A DNA stretch of 43,362 nucleotides from NCBI GenBank assembly GCA_018335975.1, contig JAGXRH010000091.1, positions 1 through 43,362 on the forward strand, in the 5' to 3' direction. How positions within the stretch are numbered: the first letter of the stretch is position 1; each line of letters starts with the position of its first letter. The translations under genes were made by a program, and so were the position numbers. Of the stretch, positions 32,297 to 40,706 are shown piece by piece. Origin of the DNA: Ignavibacteriales bacterium (lineage in GTDB: Bacteria; Bacteroidota; Ignavibacteria; UBA10030; F1-140-MAGs086). The notes beneath the pieces were generated by a model that was given only the letters and a program-made list of their open reading frames with translations, did no database searches and was not told the DNA's origin.

Positions 32297-32441
32297 TTAT
32301 TGTTGCCGTGTATGCAAACACTGCGGCAACAATTATAAAAGGAAGAAGGATGAGGGAGAAAGGAAGAAAAATATTCATCCTTCTTTCACCACGGCGAATC
32401 TTCGATAATTCTTCTTTCACACTTGTAAAAATGTGTTGCAT
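32271..32441 (-). CDS. Small one-helix membrane peptide, copy 4 (repeat-encoded)
   Basis: A 56-codon frame that shares the SKIRRGE insertion with copy 2, has the same hydrophobic segment and diverges at the end (IIDNAQMKE). The inverted repeat ATTGTTGCCG/CGGCAACAAT is perfect in this copy. It follows the DUF2283 gene by about 21 bases. Confidence 0.45.
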   Translation of the reverse strand: MQHIFTSVKEELSKIRRGERRMNIFLPFSLILLPFIIVAAVFAYTATIIDNAQMKE

Positions 32442-32462
32442 AACCAATCAAGCAATGTATTG

Positions 32463-32681
32463 TTACGCCGCGAGCAGTTGCATTGCTGCTGGCATTTTAT
32501 TTAATATTAGTTGATGCAACTCCAATTTCTTACTTGCGTTGTCAATATCAATACCAGCGAGATTTCCTTTCTCGTCGTAGTCAAGCACAACTCCTTCGGA
32601 AATTTCTTTGCTTTCCGTGCTTGTCTTCGATGTCAAATCAATGTAGAGCGAATCTGTTTCGGGATAATACTGTATTCTCAT
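32463..32681 (-). CDS. DUF2283 small protein
   Basis: A 72-residue protein with the DUF2283 pattern: MRIQYYPETDSLYIDL, EISEGVVLDYDEKGNLAGIDIDNAS. These small proteins commonly neighbour toxin-like genes. It overlaps the upstream gene by 4 bases. Confidence 0.85.
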   Translation of the reverse strand: MRIQYYPETDSLYIDLTSKTSTESKEISEGVVLDYDEKGNLAGIDIDNASKKLELHQLILNKMPAAMQLLAA

Positions 32682-32920
32682 AGTTTAAATCCTCTATCGG
32701 GAAATGCGTTGTGTATTGTTGTTTTATCTTCTAATGTTATTACTCGTAAAACTCTGTTATCAAGTTCTTCTATTCTTCCCCAAAATCGAAACCGGTTTTG
32801 TTCCTGTGGTTCCATTCGTATCGGGTTTTCCAAAACTCGAATGCACCATTCTTTTTTAAGATACGGACGTTTCCGTAACACTTCATTTTCAAAATACGGC
32901 GTAAAGTTATAGGATTTCAT
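32678..32920 (-). CDS. Small basic protein paired with DUF2283
   Basis: An 80-residue basic protein starting MKSYNFTPYFENEVLRKRPYLKKEW, with RFRFWGRIEELDNRVLRVITLEDKTTIHNAFPDRGF. The charge and the final DRGF-type motif are those of a small toxin-like nuclease family found with DUF2283; I cannot name it. It follows the 32921 gene directly, with no spacer. Confidence 0.7.
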   Translation of the reverse strand: MKSYNFTPYFENEVLRKRPYLKKEWCIRVLENPIRMEPQEQNRFRFWGRIEELDNRVLRVITLEDKTTIHNAFPDRGFKL

Positions 32921-33160
32921 TTATTTCTTGAGCCATTCGATTGCTTCATCTATATCGGTGAATGAACGCGCTTTCCCCTTTCGCACTTCTTCTTTTGAGC
33001 GCTTCAATCCTTCTTGCACTTCTTCTCTCTCATAAATTTCCATACTCATTTTCATTTCCAAAAATTCTTGAAAAACTTTGTAGAGAATAATTACTTCTGT
33101 TGGCTTTCCATAGAGATGAGAAATATACTTTGCTCGGTTTTGTAATGATGTTGCGCTCAT
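32921..33160 (-). CDS. Small helical protein, first gene of the array
   Basis: A 79-residue, almost entirely helical and charged protein (EIYEREEVQEGLKRSKEEVRKGKARSFTDIDEAIEWLKK). The tail resembles the C-terminal helices of antitoxins of the Phd/RelB kind. It heads the array operon; a stop immediately meets the ATG of the next gene. Function not known. Confidence 0.6.
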   Translation of the reverse strand: MSATSLQNRAKYISHLYGKPTEVIILYKVFQEFLEMKMSMEIYEREEVQEGLKRSKEEVRKGKARSFTDIDEAIEWLKK

Positions 33161-33295
33161 AGAAATTGTTTATCTGTTTTGTGAGTAATGCGGGGAAAAT
33201 ATATGGAAATCGGTTTCAAAATTTTGGGGTGGAGGGTAAAAGCAAAAGTGTTGTCCATTGCGGAGGGTATAGTTGTGTTACATAAACGGTATTTT

Positions 33296-34036
33296 TTACG
33301 TGAGCAACGGTTTGTTATCCACCTTCCACGCGTGAATTGCATTATTGGCATACACGGGAAGAACGGGAAGCGAATCAACTGCGGCGCAAACTTCCAAATC
33401 ATTTCCAAAACCGATTTCCTGCAAGAATAAACCGTGCTCGGAACTTTGCAGCATTTCTAAAATACTGTGACCGAAATTTTCATACAACGCAAGCGAAGCG
33501 ACAGCGGCATCGGTTGGTTCAATCGGTGCTGCGTCGGCAACTTTGCGGATAATCATTCCTGCGCACACGGTATCTTCAATGCAAAAGGCATGTTGTTTTC
33601 CCGCGCAGATAATCATAAAGTCTTGGTTTTGCTGCAACAGAAAATCTGCAACGAGTGAAACATTTGCAAAACTTCCGATGAGAGAATATTTTGCAAACTT
33701 GGTTTTCACCAATGCCACTGCGCCGTTCGTCGAAGAAAACACAACGGTTTTTCCCTTTACAATTTCTTCAGTGTATTCCCGCGGTGAATTTCCGACGTGA
33801 AATCCTTCAATCTTCACGCCGTTGCGTTCACCACCAAGAACAACGCTTCCGCCGGTGTTAATAGCAATTTTTCCCGCTTCGGCAACGGATAAAACAGGGA
33901 CAACTTCTCTCGCGCCGTTGTAAATTGCCGTTGCAATACTTGTGCTGGCGCGAAGAACATCTACAACGACAACAATTTTTTCTTTGAGAAGAAGGTCTTC
34001 GATATTTTGCGGAAAGAAATGGATGTCAACTTTCAT
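33296..34036 (-). CDS. comB: ComB-like 2-phosphosulfolactate phosphatase
   Basis: A 246-residue protein matching the ComB family: VVVDVLRASTSIATAI, GGERNGVKIEGFHVGNSPREY, KTVVFSSTNGAVAL and ICAGKQHAFCIEDTVCAGMI. In methanogens it dephosphorylates 2-phosphosulfolactate in coenzyme M synthesis; many bacteria keep homologues of unclear substrate, sometimes for sulfolactate. It stands 36 bases downstream of gcvT on the same strand. Confidence 0.88.
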   Translation of the reverse strand: MKVDIHFFPQNIEDLLLKEKIVVVVDVLRASTSIATAIYNGAREVVPVLSVAEAGKIAINTGGSVVLGGERNGVKIEGFHVGNSPREYTEEIVKGKTVVFSSTNGAVALVKTKFAKYSLIGSFANVSLVADFLLQQNQDFMIICAGKQHAFCIEDTVCAGMIIRKVADAAPIEPTDAAVASLALYENFGHSILEMLQSSEHGLFLQEIGFGNDLEVCAAVDSLPVLPVYANNAIHAWKVDNKPLLT

Positions 34037-34072
34037 AAGAGAATGAAAAATTCAAAATGAAAAAGTAAAAAT

Positions 34073-35161
34073 TTATTTCTGTATAAACGGAAGTTTTACG
34101 ATTGTTGCTTTTTCTGGTTTGTTGCGAATCATAACATCAATTGAATTTCCTACGATTGAAAATTCTGTTGCAACATATCCCATTCCGATTCCTTTGCCGA
34201 GCGTTGGCGATATTGTTCCGCTGGTAACTTCACCGACTTGTTTTCCGTTGGATTGAATCGTGTAATGTTGTCGCGGAATTGCTCTTTCATTTTCTAAAAC
34301 GAAACCGACGAGTTTTCTTTTTAAACCTTGTTCATGTTGCTGATACAAAATATTTTTCCCGACGAAATCACCTTTGTTGAGTTTTGTAATCCAACCAAGC
34401 GATGCTTCGAGAGGATTTGTTGTTTTGTCAATATCGTTTCCATATAAACAAAATCCCATTTCCAATCGTAACGAATCACGCGCGCCAAGACCACACGGCT
34501 GAATATTAAATTCTTTTCCTGCCTCGAAGATTGCATCCCATAAATTTTCTGCGTCGTTTTCGTTTCCAGAAAAATAAATTTCAAAACCGAGTTCGCCGGT
34601 GTATCCTGTTCGGGAAATCAATGCTTCTACGTCTGCTATTTTTCCCCACGTGAAAGCATAATATTTTAATTGCGACAAATCAACCGAAGAAATTTTTTGC
34701 AGCGTAGCGAGCGAATTTTTCCCTTGAATTGCAAGAAGCGAAATTACGTCGCTACGGTCAATGAGTTCTACGGAAAAATCTTTCGTGTTTGATTTCAACC
34801 ACTCAAAATCCTTGTCTTTATTCGAGGCATTGACAACAAGTTGAATATAATCGCCACAATGATACACGAGTAAATCGTCAACAATTCCGGCATCGTCATA
34901 ACACATTGCGGAGTATTGCACTTTTCCTTTTTCTAATTTGGAAACATCGTTCGTTGTTGCATAATTCACGAACGCAAACGCATCTCTTCCGCGAACTTCG
35001 ATTTCTCCCATATGTGAAACATCGAACACGCCTACGGAATTACGAACGGCGTTATGTTCCTGAATAATGCCCGCATACGAAACCGGCATTTCAAATCCAG
35101 CGAACTCTACAAGTTTTGCGCCGAGTTGTTTGTGAATTTTATGGAAGGAAGTAGTTTTCAT
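34073..35161 (-). CDS. gcvT: Aminomethyltransferase (glycine cleavage T protein)
   Basis: A 362-residue T protein that moves the aminomethyl carbon of glycine to tetrahydrofolate. Typical segments: FAGFEMPVSYAGIIQEHNAVRNSVGVFDVSHMGE, YSAMCYDDAGIVDDLLVY, LLAIQGKNS, SRTGYTGELGFEIY, CGLGARDSLRLEMGF. Full length for the family. The other glycine-cleavage genes are not in the window. Confidence 0.95.
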   Translation of the reverse strand: MKTTSFHKIHKQLGAKLVEFAGFEMPVSYAGIIQEHNAVRNSVGVFDVSHMGEIEVRGRDAFAFVNYATTNDVSKLEKGKVQYSAMCYDDAGIVDDLLVYHCGDYIQLVVNASNKDKDFEWLKSNTKDFSVELIDRSDVISLLAIQGKNSLATLQKISSVDLSQLKYYAFTWGKIADVEALISRTGYTGELGFEIYFSGNENDAENLWDAIFEAGKEFNIQPCGLGARDSLRLEMGFCLYGNDIDKTTNPLEASLGWITKLNKGDFVGKNILYQQHEQGLKRKLVGFVLENERAIPRQHYTIQSNGKQVGEVTSGTISPTLGKGIGMGYVATEFSIVGNSIDVMIRNKPEKATIVKLPFIQK

Positions 35162-35166
35162 TTTTT

Positions 35167-35230
35167 GGTTTGAGGTTTGAGGTCAACGGTTTGAGGAAAA
35201 GTAAATAACACAAACCTCAAAGCCCTAACC
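35167..35230. repeat. GTTTGAG/CTCAAAC heptamer tracts between gcvT and tal
   Basis: Units of GGTTTGAG on the left and ACCTCAAA/GCCCTAACC on the right partly complement each other. The same unit occurs in ygfK (5379-5413) and in the lolA leader; here it lies in a non-coding gap. Confidence 0.65.
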
Positions 35231-35241
35231 GCAAACAGGAA

Positions 35242-35883
35242 TTACTTTGCTTTTTTCCAATCTTCCAAAAATTTTTGCAAACCAATATCAGTCAGCGGAT
35301 GTTTGATAAGTTGGTCGTACACTTTGAATGGCATTGTAGCAATATGCGCTCCCATCATTGCTGAATCAACAATATGCAGCGGGTGACGACAACTTGCAAC
35401 AAGCACTTGGGTTTCAAAGCCGTAGTTGTTGTAGATTTGAAGAATTTGTTGAATCAAATTCATTCCGTCTTCGCTGATATCGTCAAGTCTGCCGACAAAC
35501 GGACTTATGATGTACGCCCCCGCTTTTGCAGCGAGTAATGCTTGCGACGGAGAGAAACAAAGCGTAACATTGCAGCGAATTCCTTCCGATTTAAATTTTT
35601 GAACTGCAACAAGTCCTTCTTTGATGAGCGGCACTTTGACAATAACATTGTCCGCAACTTTTGCAAGTTCACGTCCTTGTTTTAACATTCCGTCAACATC
35701 AATTGCCGTAACTTCTGCACTCACATCACCTTTGATGATGGAGCAGATTTCTTTTAAAATTTCATTGAATGGTTTTTGTTCTTTTGCTACTAAACTTGGA
35801 TTTGTTGTAACGCCATCCACCAAGCCCATTGCGGCGGCATCGCGTATTTCCTGAACGCTTGCCGTATCGAGAAATAGTTTCAT
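35242..35883 (-). CDS. tal: Transaldolase (small, FSA/TalC type)
   Basis: A 213-residue TIM-barrel transaldolase of the short TalC/FSA group. The Schiff-base lysine is K83 in [46 protein letters not shown] and SPFVGRLDD are typical. It transfers dihydroxyacetone units in the pentose phosphate pathway, or acts as fructose-6-phosphate aldolase. It lies between gcvT and the RNase gene on the same strand. Confidence 0.94.
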   Translation of the reverse strand: MKLFLDTASVQEIRDAAAMGLVDGVTTNPSLVAKEQKPFNEILKEICSIIKGDVSAEVTAIDVDGMLKQGRELAKVADNVIVKVPLIKEGLVAVQKFKSEGIRCNVTLCFSPSQALLAAKAGAYIISPFVGRLDDISEDGMNLIQQILQIYNNYGFETQVLVASCRHPLHIVDSAMMGAHIATMPFKVYDQLIKHPLTDIGLQKFLEDWKKAK

Positions 35884-35901
35884 TTTGGTTATCCTTAAAG
35901 A

Positions 35902-37539
35902 TTATTTATTATACTTTGAAGTGATGTCTTCATTGTTTTTGGGAAGGTAAAATTGAAATTCAATTTGCTGTAACGCTTCATCGGGCTGTACTTTCACATG
36001 GATACGATATTTGAGCATCCATTGCGTTCGTAAACTCGGGAGTCCATGGTGAAGATAATCTGCAACATTGGAATTGACGTGAAGTATGAGCCGTCGAAAA
36101 CCACGTTGCTCTGCCTTAAACCGACGTATCCATCGTTCGATGTTGTGGGCAACGCTCGATTTCGAAAGGAGAATTCCTGAACCATTGCACAATGGGCACG
36201 GTTCGGAAAAAGAGTGCATTACACTTTGTCGAACTCTCTGCCGCGTCATTTGAACGATGCCGAATTCCGACATCGGTAAAATTGTAGATTTTGCTCTGTC
36301 TTTACGTAATTCTTTCCGTATTTCATCGTACAATCTTTTTCTGTTGCGCTCTTCTTCCAAATCAATAAAATCCACCACGATGATGCCACCAATGTCGCGC
36401 AAACGCAACTGACGGGTAATCTCGCGAGCGGCTTCCATATCTGTTTGAAGTGAATTGAGTTCCTGCTCTTGCCGTTTTGCAAATCTCCCGGTGTTCACGT
36501 CAACGACAACCATCGCTTCGGTCTGTTCGATGACGATGGAGCCACCGCTTTTGAGTGGGACTTTTTTCTGCATTGCAATTGCAATTTCCTGTTCAACACC
36601 GAACACGTCAAAAATCGGCTCGCGGCCCTTATACAATTCAACACGATTTAAAAGGGAGGGATGATTTTCTTCGAGATACGTGCGGATTTCTCTCGCGTTG
36701 TTTTTATTATCTACCCAAACGCGCTCAACGTCGTCGGTGAGTAAATCACGAAGAACTGATGAAGTGGAATTGACTTCTTTATAGACAAGTTTTGAAGGCG
36801 TGCTTACTTTAATCTCTTTCTCGATTTCATGCCAGCGGTCAATAAGAGATTTTAAATCCTGCCGAACGATTTCTTCGTCCTGGTCTATTGCCACCGTGCG
36901 AATGATAACACCAAAGTTTTCATTTTGGGGAAGCATTGACCGAACTAAATAACGCAGACGTTTTTTTTCCCGAAAATTACTGACACGTTTTGAAACACCA
37001 ATGGAGCGCCGGAAAGGCATAAGTACGAGAAATCTCCCCGGAAGCGAAATTTCGGACGTAACACGAACACCTTTATTACCGGTAGGTTCTTTTGTTACCT
37101 GCACAAGAATACTATCATCGCGGACAAGGTCTTCCCACGGTTCACGGGTAGGTCCATTTCCTCCGTTATTGCGGTTGCCCCTCTCCTGCCCCGATGAATC
37201 ATTTTTTTCACGACGGGAATTATTATTTGAACTTCCGCCTCCTTCCGTTTCTTCGTCATCTTCGAGGTCTATCTCCCCCTCCTCGCCAATGAGGTGTCCG
37301 TAGTCGCTCGAAGTAGTTCCTACATCTGAAAAATGCAGGAAGGCATCCTGTTGTAATCCAACATCAATGAATGCCGCGCGTATTCCCGGCATAATTTTAG
37401 CAATCCGAGCGAGGTAAATGTTTCCGACGTAGCGTTCTTTTTCCGGAGTTTCGACATGGAGTTCAACAAGACGCCCATCTTCGGTAATTGCAATGCGCGT
37501 TTCCGAATCTGTTGCGTTAAATATAATTTCTTTTCGCAT
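35902..37539 (-). CDS. rng: Ribonuclease E/G
   Basis: 545 residues from the ATG at 37539 (MRKEIIFNATDSETRIAITEDGRL, the family start); the open frame to 37701 is an upstream artefact. An S1 domain (YLARIAKIMPGIRAAFIDVG) is interrupted at ~85-130 by a Gly/Asn/Asp-rich low-complexity insert. The catalytic DNase I-like part shows VVDVNTGRF and GGIIVVDFIDLEEE with the metal-binding aspartates, then the zinc-link CPLCNGSG. It processes rRNA and mRNA. No degradosome-type C-terminal extension. Confidence 0.93.
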   Translation of the reverse strand: MRKEIIFNATDSETRIAITEDGRLVELHVETPEKERYVGNIYLARIAKIMPGIRAAFIDVGLQQDAFLHFSDVGTTSSDYGHLIGEEGEIDLEDDEETEGGGSSNNNSRREKNDSSGQERGNRNNGGNGPTREPWEDLVRDDSILVQVTKEPTGNKGVRVTSEISLPGRFLVLMPFRRSIGVSKRVSNFREKKRLRYLVRSMLPQNENFGVIIRTVAIDQDEEIVRQDLKSLIDRWHEIEKEIKVSTPSKLVYKEVNSTSSVLRDLLTDDVERVWVDNKNNAREIRTYLEENHPSLLNRVELYKGREPIFDVFGVEQEIAIAMQKKVPLKSGGSIVIEQTEAMVVVDVNTGRFAKRQEQELNSLQTDMEAAREITRQLRLRDIGGIIVVDFIDLEEERNRKRLYDEIRKELRKDRAKSTILPMSEFGIVQMTRQRVRQSVMHSFSEPCPLCNGSGILLSKSSVAHNIERWIRRFKAEQRGFRRLILHVNSNVADYLHHGLPSLRTQWMLKYRIHVKVQPDEALQQIEFQFYLPKNNEDITSKYNK

Positions 37540-38297
37540 AATGTTTGAGAGTAAATTGATAGAGAAATGAAGATTGCTCTCAAATGATTTGGCATAAAAA
37601 TGCCGTTGTTTGCATACCATTCGACACGCCGGACAGAGGAATTGTACCTTCCTGCGATTCGGCAAAGAATATGGAAAAAACTTGTTGCGTGCAGTATGCA
37701 CATCATAAAAAGCGACTTCACTATTATTATTATTTATTTTGCACGATTACTAGCAGTGTAGAATATTCTCTTTCACTTTGCTCATTTCCTTTTTTCATTC
37801 CTTATCTCATCTTTTAGGGAAAAAGAGTACATCGCTAACTCTGGGTTTTCTAAAGTATCGTACTGTAATGATTATTAATTAAGATGTATTTGAATTTTTA
37901 AGATTTTTTTCGATGAAAATTCTGTTTTGCACTTATAAAAGAGGGAAGAGTTTACCGTCCTTTGTTGACTGACGGGGTAAAACACTAAGTAATTTCCCCC
38001 ACGCATCTCTTACAAATTTTTAAAGTGCGGTGAAAAAGTACAAAAAAATAAAGAGGTACACAAACATTGCACTTCGAACCAAACTCCTGCTCGTCGAAAA
38101 ATTTTCTGATTGGTAAAGTAGTCTGAGATGCGCGAAAAAGAAAACTTTATTCTTTCTATTGTATTTCATTTGGAAATTGGCGTTATTTTATACGCTTTTT
38201 TTCGCATAGAAGATGATGCTTGTTCAATCATTAGTAAACCACGAATGAGCATTTGGAACAGGCACCCTTCAATTTTACTCGCTTACATATCTCCGAA
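37540..38297. other. 758-bp divergent intergenic region
   Basis: Separates the RNase E/G gene (minus) from the M28 peptidase (plus). It is AT-rich, with T-runs near 37905 and A-runs near 38035. A frame at 38128-38331 overlaps the peptidase start and has no protein character. No repeat, tRNA or known RNA motif was recognised. The length would allow a long 5' leader for the RNase gene, which is autoregulated through its leader in some bacteria; that is conjecture. Confidence 0.5.
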
Positions 38298-40706
38298 ATG
38301 TTTAAACCTTATTATTATTTCTTCCTCCTGATAACTTTTTTTTCGTTCGGAGCAGCGTCAACAAAACGGAGCGATATTCGTTCGTTGACAGGAGAAACTA
38401 CTATCACTTCCATAACTCTACCGATTGATTCATTTCTGGTCGAATTAGTCAATCAAGTGGATTCCGCGCGTTTATATGAATTTATGGCGCAGTTACAATC
38501 CTTTAAAACGCGCTATGCGGGGAATGCTTCCGGGAGGGATTCACTTGCCCGTTCGCGCGATTGGCTCATTCAACAATTTTCTTCATTCGGCTATACGGAT
38601 ATTCAACAACATACGTTCACACAAAGCGGAAATCAATTACAAAACGTTATTGTAACAAAAACCGGAACGCTCTACCCGGATTCAATCGTTATTTTATGCG
38701 GGCACTATGATACCGTAAATGGTCCCGGTATTAATGATAACGGAACTGGAGTTGCAATTGTTCTCGAAGTTGCGCGAATACTCTCATCACTACAATTGAA
38801 ATATACGGTCCGGTTCATTTGTTTTTCTGCGGAAGAACAAGGGCTTGTGGGAAGCAATGCATACGTTCAACAAATCGTCATTCCGCAACAACAAAAAATA
38901 AAACTCGTTCTAAACGTTGATGAAGTCGGCGGCATTCGTGAAAATCCTACCAACATCGTGAAAGTGGAAAAAGATAACAGCAATCCTCCGGGAAATAATG
39001 CTCTCTCTGCATTTTTTACGGACTCACTTGCCTCCCTCACTCGCACCTACTCTTCGCTTCAAACAACAATAACAAATGCGTTCGGCAGCGATTATATTTC
39101 GTTCGAAGACGAAGGTTTCGTGATAACCGGTTATTACGAAAATTTTCAAACGCCGCATTATCATCAAACAACGGATTCACTCTCACACGTTGATGTCCAT
39201 TATGTTAAAGAAATTTGCAAGGGAACGCTCGCCGGTATTGCGCAGTTTGCTGGCGTGGAAAAAGAATTTATCACGCTCTACCACACGGCTCAAGAAAATA
39301 CTCAGGATACCATCAACGATTACCAACTCACCATTAAAGCCCAAAGTTCTTCTGCAATAATTTTTCCAAGATTATTCTATTCGCTTGGGTTGGATACTTT
39401 CTCGCTGGTATTGATGAATAATACCGGCACTCAGGACGACACGATATTTTTTGCAGGAGCAATTCCCGCACAACCGTACGGAAGCGCCATTCGTTATTAC
39501 TTTTTATTTTCGAACGATGACAGCAATACCACGCGGCTTCCTTCCTCCAACAGATATTTTACTTTCTCTGTCCTTCCCGATTCGATTCCACCGACAATTA
39601 TTCACGCTCAAATTGGACCTACTTCCTATCTCGATTTTCCCCTTCCTCTTACTGCCGCAATTTCCGATGAAAATGGAATTCAGGATGCATGGATTGAGTG
39701 GAATGTCAACGGTTTTTCAAGTGTTATTACCTTGGAAGAAAATTTTGCCGGTACGTGGAGCGGAGTCTTTGATGGCTCGGTTACTCCGGGCGACAGTGTC
39801 TCCTATGTTCTCAGGGCAAAAGATAATTCACTGCGACATAATCTTGCCCGGTTTCCTTCCAGCGGCGCTTTCCAATTTCGTGTGCTTAATTCGTTATTAC
39901 TATTACACTCAAACGAAAGCGATAGCGGTAATTTTTTCTCCACGAATGATTGGCAATTCGGAAACCCTTCAACAGGCGATATTCCTCCTTCGCCCACGGG
40001 ATTGAGAATCTGGGCGACGAATCTTTCCGGAAATTATTCCAACAATACCACTTCACTTTTAACAACCCCTTCCCTCTCTCTTGCAGGAAAAAAGAATGTT
40101 CATCTCGTTTTTAAACATTTTTATAAAACCGAACCCGGCGCCGACGGAGGAAACGTGAAAATCGCGATAGACAACGGCGCATATCAAATCCTCATCCCTG
40201 CCGGCGGCTATCCTTACGCAAATGTTACCGCGTTGAATGAACCCGGTTTTTCCTCTAACTCACAACAATGGAAAACCGAGCGGTTTGATTTGCAACAATT
40301 TGCGAATCACAACGTTCGATTGCAATGGAAATTTTCAAGCGATGCGCTGACAAATTTTCGCGGATGGTATCTTGATGCCGCACGAATTGACTATCTTCCC
40401 GATTCAACGGTGGGGGTATTTGAACCGACGGCAAACATAAAACAATTTTCTCTTTTTCAAAACTACCCCAACCCATTCAATCCGCAATCGGTTATTGGCT
40501 TTTCGCTGTTGGCTGTTAGCGATATAACGTTGAAAGTTTATAACCTCCTTGGTCAAGAAGTCGCAACACTAATTCACAACAGTTTAATGGATGCAGGAAA
40601 ACACGAAGTAACTTTTGATGGAACACATTTACCAAGCGGTTTGTATTTCGTAAAACTTCAAGCGGGGCAATTATCTGAAACTAAAAAAATGCTTTTGACA
40701 AAATGA
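38298..40706 (+). CDS. Secreted M28 peptidase with T9SS sorting domain
   Basis: 802 residues from the ATG at 38298, which opens a signal peptide (MFKPYYYFFLLITFFSFGAA); an upstream ATG at 38253 only adds 15 polar residues. Residues ~80-340 form an M28 aminopeptidase domain with zinc ligands H136 in GHYDTV, INDNGTG, CFSAEEQGLVGS, NVDEVGG and HYHQTTDSLSH. Ig-like and MAM/carbohydrate-binding-like modules follow (~340-700). The last ~80 residues are a T9SS type A sorting domain. It overlaps the next gene by ATGA. Confidence 0.9.
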   Translation: MFKPYYYFFLLITFFSFGAASTKRSDIRSLTGETTITSITLPIDSFLVELVNQVDSARLYEFMAQLQSFKTRYAGNASGRDSLARSRDWLIQQFSSFGYTDIQQHTFTQSGNQLQNVIVTKTGTLYPDSIVILCGHYDTVNGPGINDNGTGVAIVLEVARILSSLQLKYTVRFICFSAEEQGLVGSNAYVQQIVIPQQQKIKLVLNVDEVGGIRENPTNIVKVEKDNSNPPGNNALSAFFTDSLASLTRTYSSLQTTITNAFGSDYISFEDEGFVITGYYENFQTPHYHQTTDSLSHVDVHYVKEICKGTLAGIAQFAGVEKEFITLYHTAQENTQDTINDYQLTIKAQSSSAIIFPRLFYSLGLDTFSLVLMNNTGTQDDTIFFAGAIPAQPYGSAIRYYFLFSNDDSNTTRLPSSNRYFTFSVLPDSIPPTIIHAQIGPTSYLDFPLPLTAAISDENGIQDAWIEWNVNGFSSVITLEENFAGTWSGVFDGSVTPGDSVSYVLRAKDNSLRHNLARFPSSGAFQFRVLNSLLLLHSNESDSGNFFSTNDWQFGNPSTGDIPPSPTGLRIWATNLSGNYSNNTTSLLTTPSLSLAGKKNVHLVFKHFYKTEPGADGGNVKIAIDNGAYQILIPAGGYPYANVTALNEPGFSSNSQQWKTERFDLQQFANHNVRLQWKFSSDALTNFRGWYLDAARIDYLPDSTVGVFEPTANIKQFSLFQNYPNPFNPQSVIGFSLLAVSDITLKVYNLLGQEVATLIHNSLMDAGKHEVTFDGTHLPSGLYFVKLQAGQLSETKKMLLTK

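Larger units (their letters stand above)
29987..32441 (-). repeat. Array with four copies of a ~150-bp repeat between small gene pairs
   Basis: Copies lie at 29987-30154, 30745-30912, 31612-31758 and 32271-32441, all in one orientation. Shared blocks (minus strand) include ATGCAACACATTTTTACAAG, GAAGGATGAATATTTTTCTT and TTTTATAATTGTTGCCGCA. Two inverted-repeat pairs recur: GAAGGATGA/TCATCCTTC and ATTGTTGCCG/CGGCAACAAT (best in the fourth copy). Copies 1-3 are preceded by an AACCAACTAACCAAC-type tetranucleotide tract. Copies 2 and 4 carry a 21-base in-frame insertion with a TTCGCC/GGCGAA hairpin. Gene pairs lie between the copies. Confidence 0.85.

Noticed and set aside
29987-32441. CRISPR array
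   Set aside because: Repeats are ~150 bp, only four copies, with protein genes rather than uniform short spacers between them.
37540-37701. Longer RNase E/G start
   Set aside because: The family N-terminus MRKEIIFNA begins at 37539; the upstream part has no homology-like character.
37540-38297. tRNA or structured RNA in the long divergent gap
   Set aside because: No cloverleaf, no conserved riboswitch-like core, no GC-rich stem seen.
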